Shown here in pieces: positions 58,447 to 64,000 of a DNA stretch of 64,000 nt. This DNA comes from Oerskovia paurometabola (GTDB lineage Bacteria > Actinomycetota > Actinomycetes > Actinomycetales > Cellulomonadaceae). The stretch lies in the NCBI RefSeq assembly GCF_016907365.1, contig NZ_JAFBBV010000001.1, forward strand, positions 434,001-498,000, read 5' to 3'. The stretch's first letter is position 1, and each line of letters begins with the position of its first letter. The notes beneath the pieces are model-generated. The model searched no databases and was not told where the DNA came from. It worked only from the letters and a program-made list of their open reading frames with translations. Both the position numbers and the translations under genes were made by a program.

Positions 58447-59133
58447 TTATGCGAGTCCTGTGTCGCGGGCGACGATCGCGGCCTGCATGCGGGTCGTGAC
58501 CTGGAGCTTGGCGAGCACGCGCGACACGTGGGTCTTCGCGGTGGCCTCGCTGATGACGAGCGCGTCGGCGATGCCCTGGTTGGACAGCCCGCGGCCCAGG
58601 GCCGCCAGCACGTCGGTCTCGCGCGGGGTCAGGTCGGACAGCCGCGGGTCGCCCGGGGTTCCCGTGCCCGACGGCGACGCTCCCCCCGGGAGGTGAGCGG
58701 CGCCGTCGGGCCTCGGGGCGGACGCGAACGCCGCGAGGAGGCGTCGCGTGACCTCCGGTGCGAGGACGCCGTCCCCGGCCGCGACGCGGCGGACCGCGTC
58801 GATGAGAGCGGCGGGCTCCGCGGTCTTGAGCAGGAATCCCGCGGCTCCTGCGCGCAGGGCCTCGTCGACGTACTCGTCGAGGTCGAACGTCGTGAGGACG
58901 AGGACCTCGGCGAGGCGCTCGGCGACGATCGTGCGCGTCGCCTCGATGCCGTCGACGCCGGGCATGCGCAGGTCCATGAGGACGACCTCGGGGCGCAGGG
59001 CGCGGGCGTTGGTGATCGCGGCGGCGCCGTCGGAGGCCTCGCCCACGACCTCGACGTCCGGCGCGGAGTCGAGCAGGAAGCGCAGCCCGGCGCGGATGGC
59101 GGCGTGGTCGTCGGCGAGCAGGACGCGGATCAT
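58447..59133 (-). CDS. NarL/LuxR-type response regulator
   Basis: 228 residues. Receiver domain: LLADDHAAIRAGL with the acidic pair, phospho-Asp in VVLMDLRMPGVDG near 54, LTTFD near 83 and Lys in AGFLLKTAEP near 105. LuxR helix-turn-helix LTPRETDVLAALGRGLSNQGIADAL near 170 to VSRVLAKLQV. The linker (about residues 142-164) carries a pair of inverted dispersed elements (58666-58711), giving PDGAAHLPGGASPSGTG. Its ATG overlaps the kinase stop (ATGA). Confidence 0.93.
   Translation of the reverse strand: MIRVLLADDHAAIRAGLRFLLDSAPDVEVVGEASDGAAAITNARALRPEVVLMDLRMPGVDGIEATRTIVAERLAEVLVLTTFDLDEYVDEALRAGAAGFLLKTAEPAALIDAVRRVAAGDGVLAPEVTRRLLAAFASAPRPDGAAHLPGGASPSGTGTPGDPRLSDLTPRETDVLAALGRGLSNQGIADALVISEATAKTHVSRVLAKLQVTTRMQAAIVARDTGLA
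58666..58711. repeat. Inverted pair of dispersed elements inside the response-regulator linker
   Basis: GCCCGACGGCG at 58666-58676 and its complement at 58701-58711, 24 bases apart. The right-hand part, read on the minus strand, matches the ABC ATPase copy at 19206-19230 at 24 of 25 bases. The pair encodes the flexible linker between receiver and DNA-binding domains. Confidence 0.8.
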
Positions 59134-60608
59134 GCGGGGGCTCCGGGGGAGTCGTGGCGGGCGGCGGAGGACGGGGGCGGGGGCGGGCCGCACAGCGGCA
59201 GCTCGGCCCGCACGGTCCACGAGCCGCCCGCGTCGGACGGGCCCGCCCGGAACGTGCCGCCGAGCGCCTCGGCGCGTTCGCGCATCGTGAGGAGACCGGT
59301 GCGGGCGCTCAGGCTCGGTGCCAGCGGCCCGGGGCGGGCGGTCAGCGTGCTCGTGACCTCGACCGCGAGGACCTGCTCGGGCGGCTCGGCCAGCCCGAGC
59401 AGAACCCGCACCCGGCACCCCGGGGCATGCTTGGCGGCGTTCGTCAGCGCCTCCTGCACGATCCGGTGCGCAGCCTGGTCGAGAGCCGACGGCAGGTGCA
59501 CCGACCGGACGTCGCCGGGGTCCTCGACCTCGACCGTGAGGCCCTGGGCGCGCGCGGACGACAGCACGTCGTCGAGCCGGGCGAGGCGCGCGGGGGCCGC
59601 GACGGCCTCGCCCGCGAGCACCGTGCCGTGCGGTGCGTCACGGGTCGCGGGGTCGGCCGGACCGACCGTCGACGGGAGGCCGTCGCGCGTCAGGTCCGAG
59701 CGCAGCAGCAGGATCATGGCCCGCATCTCCTCGAGCGACGTGATGCTGCTCGACCGCACGAGCTCGAGCGCCGCCCGGTCCTTGACCGCGTCGGGAGGGG
59801 ACGCGAGCGCGGCCCCCGAGTGGATCGCGATGGCCGACAGGTGCGACGCGATGACGTCGTGCAGGTCGCGCGCCATGGCCGCGCGCTCGGCCCGCACGGC
59901 CTCGTGCTGACCGAGCTCGGCGATCTGCTCCAGGTCGGCGGCGCGCTGCGCCTCGAGGTCGGCGCGCTGTGCTTCGAGGTCGGCCCGCTCGGCGGACAGG
60001 ACCGCGAGATCGGTCTTCTGCCGCACGTTCGCAGCCCACCACAGCGGCGTCGCGATGATCGCCGCCGCCTGGATGCCCCCGAGGGCGAAGCCCTGCACGT
60101 CCCGGAAGTACTCGCCCGTGGCCACCGCGGCCGCGACGACGAGCACCGACACGGCGACGTTGACGACCGTCCGCAGCCGCTTGCTCCCGTAGAGCCCGCA
60201 CGCGAACAGCAGCTCCCACAGGACCAGGAGGATGCTGAGGCTGCCGCCGATCAGGAGGTCGGCGACGACCACGAGGGTGCCACCCACGAGGGCGAGCGCG
60301 GTGTGCCGGCGCTTGGCGAGCAGGATCAGGCAGCCGACCGCGAGGGGCACGACGTGCCACCACCGGTTGGCGGGCTGCACGAACGCCGACATGGACCAGA
60401 CCGAGACCACCCCGACCGCGAGCAGCGCGACCCCGATGAGGAACGTGCCGACCGCTCCGTACGGGTCGCCGGCCGGACCGTCGTCACGGAACCCGGCGTC
60501 GATCCGGCGCACGACGCGCCGCACGCGCGAGGTGTGGCTCGGCGCCGCGGTGTCGGCGCGCGCGGTCGGGGCCTCGGCGTCGGCGGCCGCAGGCAGGGGG
60601 TCGGGCAC
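59130..60608 (-). CDS. Sensor histidine kinase (NarL-partner type, HisKA_3)
   Basis: 492 residues, GTG start. N-terminal tail, about five membrane segments (~50-205), a coiled coil (SAERADLEAQRADLEAQ), then HisKA_3 phospho-acceptor RAAMARDLHDVIASHLSAIAIHS (His near 252) and the ATPase domain with QEALTNAAKHAPG (N box, near 390), ERAEALGGTFRAGPSDAGGSW (G box). Typical of DesK/LiaS-type kinases; stimulus unknown. Stop overlaps the response regulator start. Confidence 0.93.
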   Translation of the reverse strand: MPDPLPAAADAEAPTARADTAAPSHTSRVRRVVRRIDAGFRDDGPAGDPYGAVGTFLIGVALLAVGVVSVWSMSAFVQPANRWWHVVPLAVGCLILLAKRRHTALALVGGTLVVVADLLIGGSLSILLVLWELLFACGLYGSKRLRTVVNVAVSVLVVAAAVATGEYFRDVQGFALGGIQAAAIIATPLWWAANVRQKTDLAVLSAERADLEAQRADLEAQRAADLEQIAELGQHEAVRAERAAMARDLHDVIASHLSAIAIHSGAALASPPDAVKDRAALELVRSSSITSLEEMRAMILLLRSDLTRDGLPSTVGPADPATRDAPHGTVLAGEAVAAPARLARLDDVLSSARAQGLTVEVEDPGDVRSVHLPSALDQAAHRIVQEALTNAAKHAPGCRVRVLLGLAEPPEQVLAVEVTSTLTARPGPLAPSLSARTGLLTMRERAEALGGTFRAGPSDAGGSWTVRAELPLCGPPPPPSSAARHDSPGAPA

Positions 60609-60735
60609 GCCCCCATCTCAGCACAGCTACCCGGGCCGGGGATCGCCCGAACGATGTACGGCGCGGCGGACGCCGGCCCGAGGATCACTCGTCCGCCCGA
60701 CGCCGCCGCCCCCTGCCCTGCACGAGCCTTGCGGC

Positions 60736-61545
60736 ATGGAACTCCTGCCCCTCCTCGGCGCGCTCGTCGTCCTGGCGCTCGTCGACTCGACGAGCTTCGG
60801 GACGCTGCTCATCCCCGTCTGGCTGCTCATGACCCCGGGCCGGGTCCGCGTCGCGCGCCTGCTCGTCTACCTCGGCACGATCGTCGGGTTCTACCTCGTG
60901 GTCGGGGTCGTCATCGCGCTCGGCGCGGGGGCCTTGGCCGACGGGTTCGGCGAGCTCTTCGAGACGCGGCCCGCCCGGATCGTCGAGCTCCTCGTGGGAG
61001 TCACGCTCGTCGCGTACAGCTTCCGCCTCGACCGGCGGTCCAAGGGGGCGTCGAACGGTCAGGGCCGCGTGCTGCGGTGGCGGGCCCGCGCGATGGGGGC
61101 GTCGGACGAGACGGGAGCGGCGCCGTCGGGCAGCACGCCCCTGCCCGACGGCGTAGCGCGCCCCGCACCCGATGCACACCCGGGTGTGGCGACCGCACCG
61201 CGCACCGGTTCCGTGACGGCCCTCGTGGGGCTGGCGCTCGCGGCCGCGGCGATCGAGCTCGCGTCGATGCTGCCGTACCTCGCGGCGATCGGGATGATGA
61301 CGCGCGCAGACCTGGGGTGGCCTGCGACGGCGGTCGTCCTGGCGGCGTACTGCGTCGTCATGGTGCTGCCCGCGCTGGTGCTCCTGGCGGGCCGGGTCCT
61401 CGCAGCCCGCCAGGTGGGGCCGCTGCTCGAGCGGCTCAACGCGTGGATGACGAGGAACGCGGCGTCGACCACGGCGTGGGTCGTGGGGATCGTCGGTTTC
61501 CTGCTCGCGCGGGACGCCGTGGTGTGGCTCGGCTGGATGGGGTAG
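60736..61545 (+). CDS. GAP-family membrane protein (Sap/SfLAP-like)
   Basis: 269 residues, ATG 60736. Six membrane segments in two halves: LGALVVLALVDSTSFGTLLIP, LVVGVVIALGAGALADGFG, VTLVAYSFRLD, then a Pro/Ser/Gly cytoplasmic linker (~110-155), VGLALAAAAIELASMLPYLAAIGMM near 170 and the last two spans. The A-x-E/D-x-x-S-x-P-Y pattern is found in the GAP (Sap) family of mycobacterial lipid-trafficking proteins. The linker contains two inverted 11-mer elements at 61121-61153. Confidence 0.82.
   Translation: MELLPLLGALVVLALVDSTSFGTLLIPVWLLMTPGRVRVARLLVYLGTIVGFYLVVGVVIALGAGALADGFGELFETRPARIVELLVGVTLVAYSFRLDRRSKGASNGQGRVLRWRARAMGASDETGAAPSGSTPLPDGVARPAPDAHPGVATAPRTGSVTALVGLALAAAAIELASMLPYLAAIGMMTRADLGWPATAVVLAAYCVVMVLPALVLLAGRVLAARQVGPLLERLNAWMTRNAASTTAWVVGIVGFLLARDAVVWLGWMG
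61121..61153. repeat. Inverted pair of dispersed elements inside the Sap-like linker
   Basis: CGCCGTCGGGC at 61121-61131 and GCCCGACGGCG at 61143-61153, 11 bases apart, potential 11-bp hairpin. In-frame, encoding APSGSTPLPDGVA in the cytoplasmic loop between the two membrane halves. Confidence 0.8.
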
Positions 61546-61649
61546 GCGTTTGCCGGAACGGCAACGACGCTTGCGCGAGGGCCGAGCCAGGCCCCATGGT
61601 CGGGGAAGACGGCCGACCCCTGCGGCCCGCCCCGACCCGAGGAGCCCGC

Positions 61650-62312
61650 GTGGCACACGACCACCAGAACCACGAGCACGGCCACCAGCAGCACCACCAC
61701 GACCAGGCGTTCTGGGACGAGCGCTACGGTTCCGCGACGTCGGTGTGGAGCGGCAACCCGAACCCGCAGCTCGTGCGCGAGGTCGCGGGCCTGCCCGCGG
61801 GCAGCGCGCTCGAGGTGGGGGCGGGCGAGGGGGCTGACGCGGTGTGGCTCGCACGACAGGGATGGCGCGTGGTCGGGCTCGACGTGTCGCCCGTGGCTCT
61901 CGCGAAGGCCGCGGCGCACGCGGCCGCGGTGAGCGCCGAGGTCGCCGACCGCATCGAGTGGCGCCAGGCGGACCTCGTCGAGTGGGAGCCGGGGGACGAG
62001 CGGTTCGACCTCGTGACGGCCCACTTCATGCACCTGCCGGCCGACCTGCGCCGCCAGGTCTTCCCGCGCCTCGCACGGGCCGTGGCACCGGGTGGGCGGC
62101 TGCTCGTCGTCGGGCACCACCCCGAGGACCACGAGACGGTGCGCCGCGAGTTCGACGAGCACTACTTCTACACGGGCGACGACCTCCTGGCCGAGCTCGA
62201 CCTCGACGGCTGGACGGTCGAGACCGACGAGGCGCCCACGCGCGAGATGCTCGACGCCGAGGGGCGTCCGGCCACCATCCGCGACACGGTGCTGCGGGTG
62301 CGGCGCCCGTAG
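61650..62312 (+). CDS. SAM-dependent methyltransferase with His-rich N-terminus
   Basis: 220 residues from GTG 61650 (GAGGAGCCC upstream). Residues 3-19 contain nine His among 17 (HDHQNHEHGHQQHHHD), a likely metal-binding patch. Then FWDERYGSATSVWSGNPNPQLV, SAM motif ALEVGAGEGADAVWLARQG near 50, VVGLDVSP near 72 and DLVTAHFMHLPADLR near 125, APGGRLLVVGHHPEDHE. The start FWDERY-x8-W and DAVWLARQGW are those of TehB/thiopurine-type methyltransferases. May methylate a metalloid oxyanion or small thiol; inference. Confidence 0.87.
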   Translation: MAHDHQNHEHGHQQHHHDQAFWDERYGSATSVWSGNPNPQLVREVAGLPAGSALEVGAGEGADAVWLARQGWRVVGLDVSPVALAKAAAHAAAVSAEVADRIEWRQADLVEWEPGDERFDLVTAHFMHLPADLRRQVFPRLARAVAPGGRLLVVGHHPEDHETVRREFDEHYFYTGDDLLAELDLDGWTVETDEAPTREMLDAEGRPATIRDTVLRVRRP

Positions 62313-62324
62313 TCCCGGACCGGG

Positions 62325-62876
62325 CTACGCCTCGGGCGCGGTGCGGAGCGTGATCCCCTGCGGGCCCGCGTCGAGCGCGGTCACGTGGGCGCTCGAGCCG
62401 TCGGGGAGCAGCACGACGAGCCGGTCGCTGCCGTTCGCGCGGACGCGCGCGTACTGGAGCCGGGTGGTCAGGTCGTGGATGCCGAGGGGCCGGGCGTCGG
62501 CAGCGGCGGCCGGGTCCGGTGCGGTGGCGTCCTGCTGCCCGACGGCGTCGCTCGCCGCCCCGCCCGGGTGCGGGACGGCCGGGGGCGCCGTCGGGACGGT
62601 GCGGGACTCGTAGGACCGGAGCGTGCCGACGATCGCGTCGATGAGGTCGTCGACCTCGGTGACGTCGTAGCCCTCCCGCCACTTCGTGGCCGCGAACCGC
62701 ACCTCCCCGGCCGTGGCCGAGGTCAGCAGCCCCGTGCCGGGGCGGCCGCCCGCCTCGTACGCCTTGAGCGTCGCGCTGACGTCGTCGAGGTAGATGTCGA
62801 CCTGCTCGACGTCGTAGCCCTCGCGGAACTTCGTCGCGGTGAACGTCGTGTCCAGGACCTGCTGGGCGGTCAGCAT
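62325..62876 (-). CDS. DivIVA-domain protein with two DivIVA repeats
   Basis: 183 residues. Two short DivIVA-type segments in tandem, TATKFREGYDVEQVDIYLDDV near 13-33 and AATKWREGYDVTEVDDLIDAI near 62-82 (F/W-R-E-G-Y-D-V-x-x-V-D), each one helix-turn-helix pair of the membrane-curvature sensor family. A Pro/Ala linker with an 11-mer copy at 62537-62547 follows, then a small beta-rich C-terminus. Much shorter than Wag31/DivIVA and without its coiled coil, so not the polar growth protein itself. Confidence 0.85.
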   Translation of the reverse strand: MLTAQQVLDTTFTATKFREGYDVEQVDIYLDDVSATLKAYEAGGRPGTGLLTSATAGEVRFAATKWREGYDVTEVDDLIDAIVGTLRSYESRTVPTAPPAVPHPGGAASDAVGQQDATAPDPAAAADARPLGIHDLTTRLQYARVRANGSDRLVVLLPDGSSAHVTALDAGPQGITLRTAPEA

Positions 62877-62971
62877 GGGGGCTGCTCCGAGGGGTGAGGT
62901 GGGGCGAGGTCGCCGCCGCGGTGGACCCCGAACGGGTCCACCGCGGCGGCACGGCGGGCGTCAGGGACGGA

Positions 62972-64000
62972 TCAGTTGGACGACGCGGGCGAACCGGCCG
63001 ACCCGTTCGAGGCCGACTGGCCGCTCAGGTGACCGCCGGCGAGCCCGGCGATGAGCTGGTTGATGTCGACGCCCGTGAGCTGCTTGATGACCTGCTGCCC
63101 CTCGCCCAGGACCGAGGCGACGTTCTTGGTGACCGCGCTCGCGCCGTCGGTCGAGATGACCGTCATGCCCTGGATCTTGCCGATGGGCTCGGCCGCGGCG
63201 CGGACGATCTCCGGGAGGCGCTCGATGAGCTCCTGGACCAGGGCCGCCTCGCCGTACTTCTTGAGCGCCTCGGCCTTGGCGTCCGTGGCGACGGCCTCAG
63301 CGCGCCCCTCGGCCTCGACCGCGAACGCCCGCGCCTCACCCTCGGCCTTGATACCGACGGCCAGGGCGACCTGGCGGTCACGCTCGGCCTCACCGGCGCG
63401 GCGGACGGCCTCGGCGGACGCCTCGGCGTCCTGGATCGCGGCGGTCTTGTTGGCCTCGGCGATCGTGGTGCGCTTGTAGGCGTCGGCCTCGGTCGCGGCG
63501 TTCGACGAGTCGCGCTGGGCGTTGGCGCGCTGGACCTCGGCGTAGGCGGCGGCCTCGGCGGGCTTGCGGATCTCGATGTCGAGGCGCTCCTGCGTCACGC
63601 GGGCCTGCTCGGCGAGGGCCTCGCGCTCCTCGACCGCGACCAGGCGCTCCTGCTCGGCCCGGGCGAGCTGACCTGCGGCCTCGGCCTCGGCGTTGGCCTT
63701 GTCGGTCTCGGCCTTGATGATCGCGCGCTTGAGGTCGAGGGCCTTCTGGCGCTCGGCGATCTGCTCGGCGGCGTCGATCGCGGCGAACTCCGACGCGCGC
63801 TGCGCCTCGGCCTCGGAGACCTCGGCGACCTGGCGGGCGCGAGCGGCCTCGGCGCGACCGAGGTTCGCGAGGTAGTCGGAGCCGGGCGTCGAGATGTCCG
63901 AGATGTTGAGCAGGTCGACCTGCAGGCCCTGCTCCGAGAGGTCCGTCTTGGTGGACTCGACGACGCGGTCCGAGAGGCCCTTGCGGTCGGAGATGATCTG
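62972..64000 (-). CDS. Flotillin/SPFH-domain protein, 5' part outside window
   Basis: 342 residues visible, beginning inside the SPFH domain (KGLSDRVVESTKTDLSEQGLQVDLLNISDIS) and running through the flotillin coiled coil with its Glu-Ala repeats (ARARQVAEVSEAEAQRASE, GEARAFAVEAEGRAEAVATDAKAEAL) to a C-terminus GQSASNGSAGSPASSN. Flotillins organise ordered membrane patches. The start and membrane anchor lie beyond base 64000. Confidence 0.93.
   Translation of the reverse strand, partial: QIISDRKGLSDRVVESTKTDLSEQGLQVDLLNISDISTPGSDYLANLGRAEAARARQVAEVSEAEAQRASEFAAIDAAEQIAERQKALDLKRAIIKAETDKANAEAEAAGQLARAEQERLVAVEEREALAEQARVTQERLDIEIRKPAEAAAYAEVQRANAQRDSSNAATEADAYKRTTIAEANKTAAIQDAEASAEAVRRAGEAERDRQVALAVGIKAEGEARAFAVEAEGRAEAVATDAKAEALKKYGEAALVQELIERLPEIVRAAAEPIGKIQGMTVISTDGASAVTKNVASVLGEGQQVIKQLTGVDINQLIAGLAGGHLSGQSASNGSAGSPASSN

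Noticed and set aside
1..64000. Depletion of CCGCGG as a sign of active restriction
   Set aside because: The word is frequent throughout the core genes, so no avoidance is evident by eye.
1..64000. tRNA or rRNA genes
   Set aside because: No cloverleaf with a TTCRA T-loop and no conserved rRNA stretch was recognised on either strand.

Overview
The window is chromosomal DNA from a very high-GC (about 73-75 percent G+C by eye) actinobacterium, most likely a member of the Micrococcales such as a Cellulomonas/Cellulosimicrobium relative. This rests on the GC-rich codon usage, frequent GTG starts, a HAIR (HspR) operator, an IdeR/DtxR iron box, a CsoR/CstR-type operator, a DivIVA-domain protein, an excalibur-domain protein, an MMPL transporter and a sugar ABC importer without its own ATPase. 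The species assignment is inference. I see no rRNA, tRNA, CRISPR array or prophage.

Layout. 1-3.0 kb is an accessory, less GC-biased defence remnant: the end of a C5 cytosine methyltransferase overlapping a Vsr-type nuclease, an Eco29kI-family GIY-YIG restriction enzyme, then debris with an IS481-type transposase fragment fused onto a broken FRG-domain gene. 3.0-16 kb is core-like: a DEDDh exonuclease with BRCT domain, SDRs, Hsp20 under a HAIR operator, Ohr, an amino acid permease and an MMPL transporter. 15.6-16.3 kb holds a two-gene toxin-antitoxin-like unit with a palindromic operator over its first start codon. 17.5-23.1 kb holds NDH-2 and a three-gene unit of degenerate ABC ATPase, giant YhgE/Pip membrane protein and TetR regulator. 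23-31 kb: aquaglyceroporin, secreted M28 aminopeptidase, APC permease, MOSC, PH-domain, phosphatase and GNAT genes. 31-36 kb: ROK regulator plus sugar ABC importer. 36-39.3 kb: a divergent sulfur (persulfide) response locus, with a CoA-disulfide-reductase/rhodanese fusion facing a four-gene operon (two tiny Cys-rich paralogues, a membrane protein, a CstR-like regulator) across a perfect 24-nt palindrome. 41.7-45.8 kb: an iron-siderophore ABC importer behind an IdeR box. 46-49.6 kb: DNA glycosylase, RNase H, FKBP and a ferritin-like/VIT1 iron exporter. 49.8-52.2 kb: two tandem paralogues of unknown family. 52.2-55.1 kb: gluconate permease, gluconokinase and a GntR regulator with a double operator. 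55-64 kb: two MFS transporters, a two-component system, a GAP/Sap membrane protein, a His-rich methyltransferase, a DivIVA-domain protein and the 3' part of a flotillin.

Two patterns cut across the genes. Many 3' ends, mostly between convergent genes, carry unusually long perfect hairpins (stems up to 29 bp), some sharing sequence at distant loci. A short GC-rich word, GCCCGACGGCG, occurs at least 24 times on either strand, often in intergenic hairpins but also in-frame in linkers and N-terminal tails of unrelated proteins, where it encodes the same PDGAAH peptide three times. This looks like a dispersed element tolerated inside protein linkers.
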